Made by a program: the position numbers and the translations under genes. The notes under the pieces are model-generated. The model was given only the letters and a program-made list of their open reading frames with translations, had not been told where the DNA came from and searched no databases. Below are positions 18,080 through 27,283 of a stretch of DNA of 64,000 bases, one piece after another. The stretch's first letter is position 1; each line of letters starts with the position of its first letter. The stretch comes from Alloalcanivorax mobilis (GTDB taxonomy: Bacteria > Pseudomonadota > Gammaproteobacteria > Pseudomonadales > Alcanivoracaceae), in NCBI RefSeq assembly GCF_002864685.1, contig NZ_NMQZ01000030.1:1-64000 (forward strand). Reading direction: 5' to 3'.

Positions 18080-20032
18080 ATGACAATGAAACAATCCACA
18101 CTCTGGGCCGTGGCGCTGGCCACTGCCCTGCTCTCCGGCTGTGGCGGCGATTCGTCCAGCGATCACGACAACGATAATGGCGGCGGCGGCGAACCGCCGG
18201 CCAGCGCCTCCCGAGTCAGCATCGGCCTGCTGCCCGACACCCAGGGCGGCGGCGACAACGTCGCCATGCACCCGATGAAAGCGGTGCTCGACAAAGAAAA
18301 GGAACTGGGCGTCAACATCGTGATCCCGGTCGGCGATCTCACTGATCACGGCACCACCGGCGAATTCCAGCAATGGACCTCGGTGGCGCAAAGCTACCGC
18401 GATGCCGGCATTGAATTTCTGCCGCTGATGGGCAACCACGAAGACAGCTACGCCTATTCGGTGGAATGGATCGAGAACATGAAGCACTACATCCCCAAGG
18501 ATGCGGTGCACATGAGCGGCGCGCAGTACCTGAACTATTACGTGATTCGCGACAATGTGATGATCTTCCTGCTCAAGTACTACAACCTGCCGGTGGCGTT
18601 CGACTGGATCAAACAGGAGGTGGCCGCCCACGAAGGCGAGTTCGATCACCTGGTGATCGCCAGCCACGACGGCCTGATCGGCGCCAAGTACGGCGAAACC
18701 CGCGAGATGATCGTGGAAGGCGTGGCCGGCGACAACCATCTGATGAACCAGTGGGACGACATCCGCGCGTTCTTCGCCAAATACGATGTGATCTGGGTGC
18801 AGGGCCATGAGCACATGTATCAGCGCTCGGTGATCCAGGCGCCGATCTGGGTGGACCCGACCTCCTGGACCGAAGAGGACGGCAACTACCGCCTGCCGCA
18901 GTACACCCAGATCATGTCCGGCAACGCCTCCTATAAAGGCTACGAGTTCCGCTATGGCGAGCGCGAACTGGTGCAGCGCATCGTGGCGCAGAAGATGAAC
19001 ACTCTGGACAACGGCTCCACCGGCTACGATGTCAACGCTTCGGTACTCAGCTTCGACGGCGACCGGGTGGACTATCAATCCTGGTACACCGAGCACACCA
19101 TCGGCGCCAACGAGGAGGGCGAAAAGGAACTGGCCGAGCCGCAATGGAAACTGTTGGACCGCTTTTCGCGCACCAAAAACCGCTGCGAACGGATCGTCTA
19201 TCCGAACTCCATTCCGGAAGACACCCGCCCGGTGATGTACCTGGACAGCCAGTACATCAGCAACGATTGCCGCGCCCATGACGGCAGCGTGGCGCGCATG
19301 GTGGGCGGCACCAACGACACCTTCAACCGTGTCGAAAGCCGCACCCGTGACATGGAAGTCACGCCTGGCTTCAGCCGCGCCAGCACCGTCACCGAACTGG
19401 CGCGCCTGGCCTACCAGTTCCTGTTCCAGTACAACGAAGACTGGACACCGAACCTGAACGGCGAAAACCGCGTGGTGCCCAACGCCGACGACCAGAACGT
19501 GCTCGACATTCCGGAGACCACCATTGATCTGAAAGAAGACGTGGCGATGAGCTGGCAGGCCGCCGGCGGCGACACCGCCTCGGACATCCTGATCGTTAGC
19601 GGCACTCAGAATCAGACCGGCACCTACTCCAGCGCCTATGGCGCCACCAAGGACCTGGAAGCGGACACCGGCCTGCCCGGCAGCCAACCCGACGGCACCG
19701 CCAAACAGGCGCACCCGCTGCCGGCCAGCGCCAGCAAGAACTGGGATCTGGCCAGCGCCGTCTCCGACGCCTACGCGGTCACCTTCGACGCCCCACAAAG
19801 CCTGGACCCGGCCAGCGTGACCCTGGGCTGGCGCATCGATGACGGTTGGCAAGCGCTGGCCAACGGCGACTGCGTGGTGGCCGGGCCCTTTGACAACGCC
19901 TTCCTGACCAGCGCCCCGACCCGCCCGGCGGCCTGCGCCGACCAGCCTATGGTCGGTTTCGACGCCGATCACGGCCGCCGCTGGTGGGCGGTGCTGCAAC
20001 AGGACGCGGAACTGGCGCTGATCCAACGCTGA
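18080..20032 (+). CDS. Calcineurin-like metallophosphoesterase lipoprotein
   Basis: This protein of about 650 residues starts with a lipoprotein signal (ALLSGC lipobox near residue 20) and a Gly/Asp-rich linker, so it is probably membrane-anchored in the periplasm. The phosphoesterase core spans about residues 45-330 with VGDLTDHG, MGNHED, ASHDG and QGHEHMYQR, the dinuclear metal motifs. The first metal motif, usually DxH, reads DTQ here. A long C-terminal region with four or more cysteines and a strand-rich end has no clear family. It may hydrolyse nucleotides or phosphoesters outside the cytoplasm. Starts at 18080 and 18086 are both possible. Confidence 0.8.
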   Translation: MTMKQSTLWAVALATALLSGCGGDSSSDHDNDNGGGGEPPASASRVSIGLLPDTQGGGDNVAMHPMKAVLDKEKELGVNIVIPVGDLTDHGTTGEFQQWTSVAQSYRDAGIEFLPLMGNHEDSYAYSVEWIENMKHYIPKDAVHMSGAQYLNYYVIRDNVMIFLLKYYNLPVAFDWIKQEVAAHEGEFDHLVIASHDGLIGAKYGETREMIVEGVAGDNHLMNQWDDIRAFFAKYDVIWVQGHEHMYQRSVIQAPIWVDPTSWTEEDGNYRLPQYTQIMSGNASYKGYEFRYGERELVQRIVAQKMNTLDNGSTGYDVNASVLSFDGDRVDYQSWYTEHTIGANEEGEKELAEPQWKLLDRFSRTKNRCERIVYPNSIPEDTRPVMYLDSQYISNDCRAHDGSVARMVGGTNDTFNRVESRTRDMEVTPGFSRASTVTELARLAYQFLFQYNEDWTPNLNGENRVVPNADDQNVLDIPETTIDLKEDVAMSWQAAGGDTASDILIVSGTQNQTGTYSSAYGATKDLEADTGLPGSQPDGTAKQAHPLPASASKNWDLASAVSDAYAVTFDAPQSLDPASVTLGWRIDDGWQALANGDCVVAGPFDNAFLTSAPTRPAACADQPMVGFDADHGRRWWAVLQQDAELALIQR

Positions 20033-20040
20033 ACCGCTGC

Positions 20041-20077
20041 CGGTCGCGGCGGGCCGCCCCGCCGCGACCGGATTTTA
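20041..20077 (+). terminator. Intrinsic terminator after the metallophosphoesterase gene
   Basis: CGGTCGCGGCGGG (20041-20053) and CCCGCCGCGACCG (20058-20070) form a perfect 13-bp stem with a 4-nt loop, followed by GATTTTA. It lies 8 nt past the stop codon. Confidence 0.85.
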
Positions 20078-20202
20078 CTTTGGCGACAACGAAAACACTC
20101 GTACTCTCCGCCCCGATCCGGTAGGCTTCACCGCCCTCTGGGGTTCCCTTTTTTTCGGGGACCCGCCAAATCTGCCCTCCCCCGCTTCTGAAAGACACCT
20201 TT

Positions 20203-21555
20203 ATGGATTTTGCTTCCCTCGGATTGATCGATCCCCTGTTGCGTGCCGTGGCCGAAAAAGGCTACAGCTCACCCTCGCCCATTCAGGCCAAGGCGATTGC
20301 GCCAGTGCTGGAAGGTCGCGATGTGATGGCCGCCGCCCAAACCGGCACCGGCAAGACCGCCGGCTTTACCCTGCCGCTGCTGCAGCGGCTCAACGGCGGC
20401 CAGCGCCGGCCCAAGCAGGTGCGCGCGCTGGTGCTCACCCCGACCCGCGAACTGGCCGCCCAGGTGGCGGAAAGCGTGGTCACCTACGGCCGCCATCTGG
20501 ATCTGCGCTCAGCGGTGGTGTTCGGCGGCGTCGGCATCAACCCGCAAATCCAGGCCCTGCGTGGCGGCCTCGACGTACTGGTGGCCACCCCGGGGCGTCT
20601 GCTCGATCTGTTCGGCCAGCAGGCGGTGCGTTTCGACGATCTGGAAGTGCTGGTGCTGGATGAAGCCGATCGCATGCTCGACATGGGCTTTATTCACGAC
20701 ATCCGCCGCATTCTCAAAGTGCTGCCGGCGAAGCGGCAAACGCTGATGTTCTCCGCCACCTTCTCGGACGAGATTCGCGGGCTTGCCAAAGGGCTGGTCA
20801 ACGACCCGGTGGAAGTGGACGTGAGCCCGCGCAACAGCACCGCCGAGCGCGTCACCCAGTGGGTCGTGCCGGTGGACAAAACCCGCAAGCCGGCCGTGCT
20901 GACCAAGCTCATCGAAGACGAGCAGTGGTACCAGGTGCTGGTGTTCAGCCGCACCAAACACGGCGCCAACCGGCTCGCCAAGCAACTGCAAAGCGCCGGC
21001 ATCGAATCCGCCGCGATCCACGGCAACAAAAGCCAGGGCGCGCGCACCCGGGCGCTGTCGGACTTCAAAAGCGGCTCGGTGCGCGTGCTGGTCGCCACCG
21101 ACATCGCCGCCCGCGGGCTGGACATCGATCAACTGCCCCAGGTGGTCAACTTCGACCTGCCCAACGTGGCCGAGGACTACGTGCACCGCATCGGCCGCAC
21201 CGGCCGCGCCGGCGCCTCCGGCCAGGCGGTATCGCTGGTCAGCGCCGACGAGAGCAAACAACTGGCCGACATCGAACGGCTGATTCGCAAGCCCCTTGAG
21301 CGGCGCGTTCTGGCCGGCTTCGAACCCAGCGAAAAAGTGCCCGAGGGCCGCCCCTCCAGCGGCGCCGGCCCGCGCCGCGGCGGCGCGGGCCGCAGTGGCG
21401 GTGGCGGTGGCGGTGGCAACCGTGGCAACGGCGGCGGTCGTGGCAATGGTGGCCGCCCTGGCGGCAACCGCGCAGGCGGCGGCAGCCAGGGCGACAACAA
21501 CCGCCCCGCCGGCAACCGTCGTTCGCGCCCGCGCCGCACCAGCGGGAACAGCTGA
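20203..21555 (+). CDS. rhlE: DEAD-box RNA helicase RhlE
   Basis: This 450-residue ATP-dependent RNA helicase is of the RhlE type. The Q motif ([12 protein letters not shown]), motif I AQTGTGKT at residues 45-52, the DEAD box in [14 protein letters not shown] and [10 protein letters not shown] are all present. From about residue 390 a Gly/Arg/Asn-rich tail of RGG-like repeats follows, typical of RNA-binding extensions. The family remodels rRNA and mRNA structures, often at low temperature. The 170-nt upstream region holds the previous gene's terminator and then its own promoter region. Confidence 0.93.
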   Translation: MDFASLGLIDPLLRAVAEKGYSSPSPIQAKAIAPVLEGRDVMAAAQTGTGKTAGFTLPLLQRLNGGQRRPKQVRALVLTPTRELAAQVAESVVTYGRHLDLRSAVVFGGVGINPQIQALRGGLDVLVATPGRLLDLFGQQAVRFDDLEVLVLDEADRMLDMGFIHDIRRILKVLPAKRQTLMFSATFSDEIRGLAKGLVNDPVEVDVSPRNSTAERVTQWVVPVDKTRKPAVLTKLIEDEQWYQVLVFSRTKHGANRLAKQLQSAGIESAAIHGNKSQGARTRALSDFKSGSVRVLVATDIAARGLDIDQLPQVVNFDLPNVAEDYVHRIGRTGRAGASGQAVSLVSADESKQLADIERLIRKPLERRVLAGFEPSEKVPEGRPSSGAGPRRGGAGRSGGGGGGGNRGNGGGRGNGGRPGGNRAGGGSQGDNNRPAGNRRSRPRRTSGNS

Positions 21556-21585
21556 GGGGGCGCTTTCACGCAGCACGCTTGCACG

Positions 21586-21954
21586 CTGAAACCCTCAGGT
21601 GCGGGGCAGAAGCGCCTTGCCATTCGGCCAAAAGACGTCGCTGGCACGGCGGAACGCCGCCCGGCCTCTCCTACGCGGCCCTGTAGGAGGGGTTGGGTTT
21701 CTGTAGGAAAGGCTGGGCGGCACCCCGCCCAGCCAGCGACGGGTTTGATTTTGATTTTTGCGTCTGGCGTCTGGCGTCTGGCGTCTGGCGTCTGGCGTCT
21801 GGCGTCTGGCGCCCAGCCCTGAAACCCTCAGGTGCGGGGCAAAGACACCGTGCCATTCGACCAAAACATTTCGCGATCAAGGATCGCTCCCACGCGGCAA
21901 ACCCGGGTTTTGACTTTAGCGTGTTGCGTGTTGCGTGTTGCGTGCTGCGTGCAA
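21586..21954. repeat. Composite intergenic repeat region with two heptamer arrays
   Basis: This gene-free stretch between convergent rhlE and the transporter is almost all repeats. A 48-nt unit beginning CTGAAACCCTCAGGTGCGGG occurs at 21586-21633 and again at 21819-21866 with six mismatches. A perfect hairpin GGCTGGGCGG-CACC-CCGCCCAGCC lies at 21711-21734. The leader GGTTTGATTTTGATTTTTG precedes seven perfect GCGTCTG copies at 21760-21808. A second leader-like GGGTTTTGACTTTA precedes three GCGTGTT copies plus variants at 21919-21950. Two GTAGGAGG/GTAGGAAAG REP-like motifs are also present. Confidence 0.9.
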
Positions 21955-21962
21955 GCACGCCC

Positions 21963-23258
21963 CTACTCCCCGTAATCCCGATCCTTCGTTTCGCGGCTCA
22001 GCAACAGCGCGCCCAGCGTCAGCAAGGCGGCGGCGCTGAGGTAGTAGCCCACCGCTTGCAGGCCGTAGCGGGTGGCCAGCCAGGTGGCGATGTAGGGCGC
22101 CAGAGAGGCGCCGAAAATGCCGGCCAGATTGAAGGTCAGCGAGGCGCCGGTGTAGCGCACCGTGGTGGGAAAGTGCTCCGAAAGCACCGTACCCAGCGGC
22201 CCGTAGGTCATGCCCATCAGACCCAGCCCAAGCGCCAGAAACACCATTACCCCCAACAACGAACCGCCGCCGAACAAGGGCTGGAACAATAACCCGAACA
22301 CGGCGATGGCGGCGCTCACCCAGATCAGCGTGCGGCGGCGCCCATGGCGGTCGGCGAACACCGCCGAGAACGGAATGGTGGCGGCGAAAAACAGCACCGC
22401 CACCAGTTGGATCACCAAAAACGTCTCGCGGGAGTAACCCAGCGCGGTGGTGCCCCAGGTGAGCGCGAACACCGTGGTCAGGTAAAACAGCACGAAGGTG
22501 GCGATGGCGATGACGGTGCCCAGCACCAGAGCCCGGGTGTGGTGGGTGAACACCCGCGCCATCGGCACCTTGACGCGCTCCTGGCTGTCCAGCGCGTGCT
22601 TGAACACCGGCGTCTCCTCGATTTTCAGCCGCACATAGAGCCCCATCAACACCAGCACCGCGCTGATCAGAAAGGGAATGCGCCAGCCCCAGGCGAAGAA
22701 CTGCTCGTCGGTGACCAGCTCGGTGAGCACCAGAAACGAGGTGCCCGAGAGCAGAAAACCCAGCGGCGCGCCCAGTTGCGGAAACATGCCGTACCAGGCG
22801 CGCTTGCCCGGCGGCGCGTTCTCGGTGGCGAGCAGCACCGCCCCGCCCCATTCACCGCCCAGCCCCAGGCCCTGGCCGAAACGGCACAGCGCCAGCAACA
22901 GCGGCGCCGCCACGCCGATCTGCGCGTAGGTGGGCAGCAGGCCGATTGCCACCGTGGACAGCCCCATGGTCAGCAGCGCCGCCACCAGCGTCACCTTGCG
23001 GCCGACCCGGTCACCGAAATGGCCGAACAAGGCCGAGCCGAACGGCCGCGCGAAGAAGGCAATGGCGAACGTGGCCAGCGATTGCAGCACCGCGGTGGCG
23101 TCATCGCCGCCCGGGAAGAACAGCACCGGAAACACCAGCACCGCGGCGGTGGCATAAATATAAAAATCGAAGAACTCAATCGTCGTGCCGACCAGGCTGG
23201 CGAACAGAACGCGGGCGGGGGAATTGCCCGAGGCAGGGGCAGAGGCATTCGCGGACAT
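21963..23258 (-). CDS. MFS transporter, metabolite:H+ symporter (MHS) family
   Basis: This 431-residue permease has twelve predicted membrane segments. The MHS signatures are SLVGTTIEFFDFYIYATAA at residues 21-39, GHFGDRVGRK in loop 2-3, and RFGQGLGLGGEWGGAVLLATE near residue 135. The family includes ProP, ShiA and KgtP, which import compatible solutes or organic acids with protons. The substrate cannot be told. It is divergent from prpE, so a short-chain organic acid is an attractive but unproven substrate. Confidence 0.88.
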   Translation of the reverse strand: MSANASAPASGNSPARVLFASLVGTTIEFFDFYIYATAAVLVFPVLFFPGGDDATAVLQSLATFAIAFFARPFGSALFGHFGDRVGRKVTLVAALLTMGLSTVAIGLLPTYAQIGVAAPLLLALCRFGQGLGLGGEWGGAVLLATENAPPGKRAWYGMFPQLGAPLGFLLSGTSFLVLTELVTDEQFFAWGWRIPFLISAVLVLMGLYVRLKIEETPVFKHALDSQERVKVPMARVFTHHTRALVLGTVIAIATFVLFYLTTVFALTWGTTALGYSRETFLVIQLVAVLFFAATIPFSAVFADRHGRRRTLIWVSAAIAVFGLLFQPLFGGGSLLGVMVFLALGLGLMGMTYGPLGTVLSEHFPTTVRYTGASLTFNLAGIFGASLAPYIATWLATRYGLQAVGYYLSAAALLTLGALLLSRETKDRDYGE

Positions 23259-23451
23259 CGTGGCTCCTATGGCGAGGGGCTTGCGGTCACTTGCAAGAAG
23301 TCGTCAGGCGGGCAAGAGTACTCCTACCGGCCCTGGCCGACCATGGTCTAGTGGCACTCCGGCGCCGGCAATGATTGGATAGAGAATGGGATAATCAGTG
23401 AAATAAAGCGTCACGCCCCCGACGGCGGACACAACAACAAAGGAGCGGGCA

Positions 23452-25371
23452 ATGAATTACCGGACCGCCTTTCAACAGGCTCTGGACACCCCCGAAACCT
23501 TCTGGGCGGAGCAAGCCCGGGACCTGGCCTGGTTCCAACCGCCTTCGCGCATCCTCGACCACCTGGACGATGGCACCCACCGCTGGTTCGCCGACGGCAC
23601 GCTCAACACCTGCTATCTGGCCCTGGATCATCAGATCGAACAGGGTCGCGGCGATCAGCCGGCATTGATCTACGATTCCCCGGTCACCGACACCCGCGCC
23701 GTTTTCACCTTCCACGAGTTGCTGGCCCGGGTCGAGGAACTGGCCGGCGCCTTGAGCCGCCTGGGCGTGGCCAAAGGCGACGGCGTGGTGATTTACCTGC
23801 CCATGGTGCCCGAAGCGGCCATCGCCATGCTTGCCTGCGCGCGGCTGGGCGCGGTGCATTCGGTGGTGTTCGGCGGCTTCGCCGCCCATGAACTGGCGAT
23901 CCGCGTGGACGACGCCAAGCCCAAGGTGGTGCTCACCGCCTCCTGTGGCATCGAAGTGGACCGGGTGATCGACTACACACCGTTAGTGGACGGTGCGCTG
24001 AAGCGAGCCAACCACAAAGTCGATCACGTTCTGCTGCTGCAGCGTGAGCAAAAGCCGGCGGACCTGGACACGCTGGGTTTTCTCGACTGGCAAAGCACCG
24101 TGGCCGGCAGCGAACCGGCGCCGCCGGTGGCGGTGGCCGCCACCGACCCGCTGTACATCATGTACACCTCCGGCACCACCGGCAAACCCAAGGGCATTGT
24201 GCGCGACAACGGCGGCCACGCGGTGGCGATGCGCTACGTGTGCCGCGAAGCGCTCGGGCTGAAAGCCGGCGATGTCTGGTGGGCGAGCTCCGACGTGGGC
24301 TGGGTGGTGGGCCACTCCCTGATCGTTTACGGGCCGCTGCTGAGTGGCTGCACCACCGTGCTGTACGAAGGCAAACCGGTGAAAACCCCGGACGCCGGCG
24401 CCTTCTGGCGGGTGGTCGAGGATTACGGCGTCAACGCATTGTTCGCCGCGCCCACCGCGTTCCGCGCGATTCGCAAGGAAGACCCGGACGGTAAGCTGTT
24501 CGCCCGCTATGACACCGCCAGCCTGAAGTGCATTTTCGTGGCCGGCGAAAAACTGGATACCCCCACCTACACCTGGCTCAATCAGCTCACCGGGCGGCCG
24601 GTGTTCGACAACTGGTGGCAAACCGAAACCGGCTGGCCGGTGACCGCGCCCTGCACCGGCATGGGCGAGACCGAGGTGCGCATGGGCTCCACCAACCGCG
24701 CCGTGCCCGGCTATCAGGTGGTGGTGCTCAGCCCCGAGGGCGAGCCTCTGCCCGCCAACACCGAAGGCGACATCGCCCTGCGCCTGCCGCTGCCGCCGGG
24801 CTGCGCGCAAACCCTGTGGAACGACCATGAGCGTTATCTGAGCGCCTATCTGCAAACCCACCCGGGCTACTACCACAGTGGCGACGGTGGTTATCTGGAT
24901 GAAGACGGCTTTGTCTACATCATGGGCCGCACCGACGACGTCATTAACGTCTCCGGGCACCGCCTCTCCACCGGCATCATGGAGGAACACATCGCCACCC
25001 ACCCGGCGGTGGCGGAATCCGCCGTGGTCGGCATGCACGACGAGGTCTGCGGCGAGGTACCGGTGGGTCTGTTCGTGATCAAGGACGGCGCCTTCGACGA
25101 CACCGACGACCCGGCGCCGGCCCTGGAAAAAGAGCTGGTGGCGTTGATCCGCGAGCAGGTCGGCGCGGTGGCGCGTTTCCGGCGGGCGCTGCTGGTCAAG
25201 CGGCTGCCCAAAACCCGCTCGGGCAAAACCCTGCGCGCCGCCCTGCGCAAAATGGTCAACGGCCAGGATTTCCCTCTGCCATCGACTATCGATGACCCCG
25301 CCATTCTCGACGAGATCGCCACCACTTTGGTGGCGGAAAACCTGATCACCCGCCCCGGGAGGCCCCAATGA
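23452..25371 (+). CDS. prpE: Propionyl-CoA synthetase PrpE-type acyl-CoA ligase
   Basis: This 639-residue AMP-forming ligase belongs to the acetyl/propionyl-CoA synthetase family; E. coli PrpE has 628. The ATP loop YTSGTTGKPKG is near residue 240, the WWQTETGWP motif near residue 385, and the catalytic lysine is in KTRSGKTLRAAL near residue 585. It activates propionate or another short acid to CoA. prpB/C/D are not adjacent. The ribosome site AAGGAGCGGG is 7 nt upstream. The next gene, a rhodanese, overlaps by 4 nt. Confidence 0.88.
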   Translation: MNYRTAFQQALDTPETFWAEQARDLAWFQPPSRILDHLDDGTHRWFADGTLNTCYLALDHQIEQGRGDQPALIYDSPVTDTRAVFTFHELLARVEELAGALSRLGVAKGDGVVIYLPMVPEAAIAMLACARLGAVHSVVFGGFAAHELAIRVDDAKPKVVLTASCGIEVDRVIDYTPLVDGALKRANHKVDHVLLLQREQKPADLDTLGFLDWQSTVAGSEPAPPVAVAATDPLYIMYTSGTTGKPKGIVRDNGGHAVAMRYVCREALGLKAGDVWWASSDVGWVVGHSLIVYGPLLSGCTTVLYEGKPVKTPDAGAFWRVVEDYGVNALFAAPTAFRAIRKEDPDGKLFARYDTASLKCIFVAGEKLDTPTYTWLNQLTGRPVFDNWWQTETGWPVTAPCTGMGETEVRMGSTNRAVPGYQVVVLSPEGEPLPANTEGDIALRLPLPPGCAQTLWNDHERYLSAYLQTHPGYYHSGDGGYLDEDGFVYIMGRTDDVINVSGHRLSTGIMEEHIATHPAVAESAVVGMHDEVCGEVPVGLFVIKDGAFDDTDDPAPALEKELVALIREQVGAVARFRRALLVKRLPKTRSGKTLRAALRKMVNGQDFPLPSTIDDPAILDEIATTLVAENLITRPGRPQ

Positions 25372-25763
25372 GCCTGACTTTGAGCGTCGCCGAACTGGTC
25401 AACCGCGCCCAAGCGAAAATTGAATCGATCAGCGCCGACCAGGCGCGTGCTCTGATCGACGACGACAACGTTCGCTTCGTTGACCTGCGCGACGTGCGCG
25501 AACTGAAGCGCGAAGGCACCATCCCCGGCGCGCTGCACGCGCCCCGCGGCATGCTCGAATTCTGGGTCGACCCCGACTCCCCCTACCACAAACCCGACTT
25601 CGCCAGCGGCCAGCGCTTCATCCTGTTCTGCGCCCTCGGCCACCGCTCCGCCCTCGCCACCGCGCAACTCCAGGACATGGGCTTCGGCCCGGTGTGCGAC
25701 ATCGACGGCGGTTTCAAAGCCTGGCGGGAAGCGGGGGGTGAAACGCAAGAAAAGAGCGGTTGA
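25368..25763 (+). CDS. Single-domain rhodanese-like sulfurtransferase
   Basis: This 131-residue rhodanese-fold protein has VRFVDLRDVRELKREGTIPGALH and an active-site loop CALGHRS, where the cysteine near residue 88 would carry persulfide. Single-domain members donate sulfur or buffer thiols. Its 4-nt overlap with prpE means the two are translated together. The functional link is unclear and may relate to CoA or thiol handling. A heptamer array begins 23 nt after its stop. Confidence 0.85.
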   Translation: MSLTLSVAELVNRAQAKIESISADQARALIDDDNVRFVDLRDVRELKREGTIPGALHAPRGMLEFWVDPDSPYHKPDFASGQRFILFCALGHRSALATAQLQDMGFGPVCDIDGGFKAWREAGGETQEKSG

Positions 25764-25785
25764 GGATGATCGCTGGGGATTATAG

Positions 25786-25934
25786 TTGAAAGTTAAAAGT
25801 TAAAAGTTGAACGCGACAAAGGCTACCGATGATTCACCGCCCTGACCCGCGATCAAGACGCCGCGAACGCGGCGATAACCTCTCGGCAGGCACAACCTGG
25901 TCCGCGTTTTAACTTTTAACCTTTAACTTTCAAC
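25786..25934. repeat. Inverted heptamer arrays, TTAAAAG type
   Basis: The left arm at 25786-25816 reads GTTGAAAG, TTAAAAG, TTAAAAG, TTGAACGCG. The right arm at 25903-25934 is its inverse (CGCGTTTTAA to CTTTCAAC). About 86 nt separate them. The element fills the gap between convergent genes and ends 3 nt from the phosphatase stop codon. Confidence 0.88.
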
Positions 25935-25937
25935 CTT

Positions 25938-27077
25938 CTAAGTCACCGTCCGCCGGCTTTCTTCGCGCACTTCGCCCAGCGCCTGCTCGCTGATAAAGCC
26001 CCGCTGGAAAGCGTGTTCGGCCATTGCCAGGCTGTCTTCGGCGAGCACCATTTCGCAATCGCTGGCGGCGACCTGTTCGGCCAGGGTTTGGATGTCGGTA
26101 TCGCGGTCCGGCCGGCTGTGCACGTGACGAATGTAGATGGCGCGAATGCGTCCCGGGTGTTCGGCGACGATCCGCGCGTACACTTCCGGGTCCTGTTGGC
26201 CGGAATCGCCGATCAGAATAAACGGCAACTGATCGTAGAGCGCCAGCATGCGCCGGATCAGCATCGCCTTGTGATCCTTGGCGCGGCGCGGCAGCGGCCG
26301 TTGCAGGGTGGCCCCCCATTCGCGCAGGAACAGGATCGGGCCATAGGGGATGCGTTGCAGATGGAAAAACTCCCCGAGCATTTCGTAAATGCTCCAGGGG
26401 CCCCGGGAGACGTAAAGAAGCGGCCGCCGGGCCTGGCCATCACCGCCATGAAACAGCCCTCGATAGAGCGCGGACACGCCGGGAAAGGCGGTGCGATGGC
26501 GGGCCTTTTGCACGAACAGGCGATACATCATTTTCAGTTTACTGGCCACGCCGGTGTAAATGACGGTGTCGTCGATGTCACTGATGACGCCCAGGTCCAC
26601 CTCTTCAGCGGGAATAAAGATCTGCGCCGACGCCCACGGCAACGAGTGTGACGCCGGCGGCGGCTGGCCCCGAGGGTGCCCGGCGGGCAGCAGGGTCAGC
26701 TCGGCGCGCTGCCAGAACGCGCCCGCCGGCAGTTGGCTTTCGATGTCCAGGTGCACGCTGAAATAGCCGTCCGAATCGGTGACCACTTCGGTTTCGACCC
26801 GCCCTACCCGCACCCACACGCGCTGGTCCCGCACGCCCCAGCGCACCGTGCGGCGCACGATATTGACCAGATCGTCCACCGGCCCGGGCAGCTTCAAGCC
26901 GAGGCCCGGCTGCAGAAACACCCGTCCCATCAAAAAGCATTCCGAGCGTGAGCCGTAACCCCGATAGGTATGAATAACCCGGCCGCCACCCCGGCCACCG
27001 CGCCGCGCCGGCGCGGCCAGAAAACGAAGCAACTTCCGCAAACCGCGATACAAGGCTCGCGGGGTTGGCAGCATCAT
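25938..27077 (-). CDS. App1-like phosphatidate phosphatase domain protein (DUF2183)
   Basis: This 379-residue protein carries a DUF2183 domain in its C-terminal half with the HAD-like motif SDIDDTVIYTG near residue 180, then YVSRGPWSIYEML and the GDSGQQDPE motif. Yeast App1 with this domain dephosphorylates phosphatidate. An N-terminal basic, Gly-rich region precedes a beta-rich domain. Bacterial members are uncharacterised, but lipid phosphatase activity is likely. I choose the ATG at 27077 because GGAG lies 5 nt upstream. A TTG further upstream runs into a repeat array. Confidence 0.8.
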   Translation of the reverse strand: MMLPTPRALYRGLRKLLRFLAAPARRGGRGGGRVIHTYRGYGSRSECFLMGRVFLQPGLGLKLPGPVDDLVNIVRRTVRWGVRDQRVWVRVGRVETEVVTDSDGYFSVHLDIESQLPAGAFWQRAELTLLPAGHPRGQPPPASHSLPWASAQIFIPAEEVDLGVISDIDDTVIYTGVASKLKMMYRLFVQKARHRTAFPGVSALYRGLFHGGDGQARRPLLYVSRGPWSIYEMLGEFFHLQRIPYGPILFLREWGATLQRPLPRRAKDHKAMLIRRMLALYDQLPFILIGDSGQQDPEVYARIVAEHPGRIRAIYIRHVHSRPDRDTDIQTLAEQVAASDCEMVLAEDSLAMAEHAFQRGFISEQALGEVREESRRTVT

Positions 27078-27095
27078 CGGGACTCCATAAGCCAA

Positions 27096-27272
27096 GTTGA
27101 AAGTTACAGGTTAAAAGTTAAAACGCGGTTCGAGTCAGTGCCTGCTAATGGGCCTTCAGCCGCGCCGCCACCGAAGCGTAATGACCGCGGGCACGGCGAT
27201 CAATTCAGCCCCACCTATGCCTCGTTCAACTTTTAACTTTTAACTTTTTTCTTCTAACCTTTAACTTTTCCG
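27096..27272. repeat. Inverted heptamer arrays, TTAAAAG type
   Basis: The left arm at 27096-27126 is GTTGAAAG, TTACAGG, TTAAAAG, TTAAAACGCGG. The longer right arm at 27224-27272 repeats AACTTTT with variants. The unit sits between two minus-strand genes, 12 nt from the stop of the AstE-like gene and 19 nt upstream of the App1-like start. It would be transcribed as a long imperfect hairpin. Confidence 0.85.
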
Positions 27273-27283
27273 CCCGCGAGCTG

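Noticed and set aside
18065-20026. A 653-codon minus-strand open frame opposite the metallophosphoesterase
   Set aside because: It is a mirror frame of the real gene, with no motif and composition typical of antisense shadows; the plus strand has a lipobox and metal motifs.
21760-21810. CRISPR-like array
   Set aside because: Repeats are 7 nt, directly contiguous, without spacers or cas genes, so this is a tandem heptamer array.
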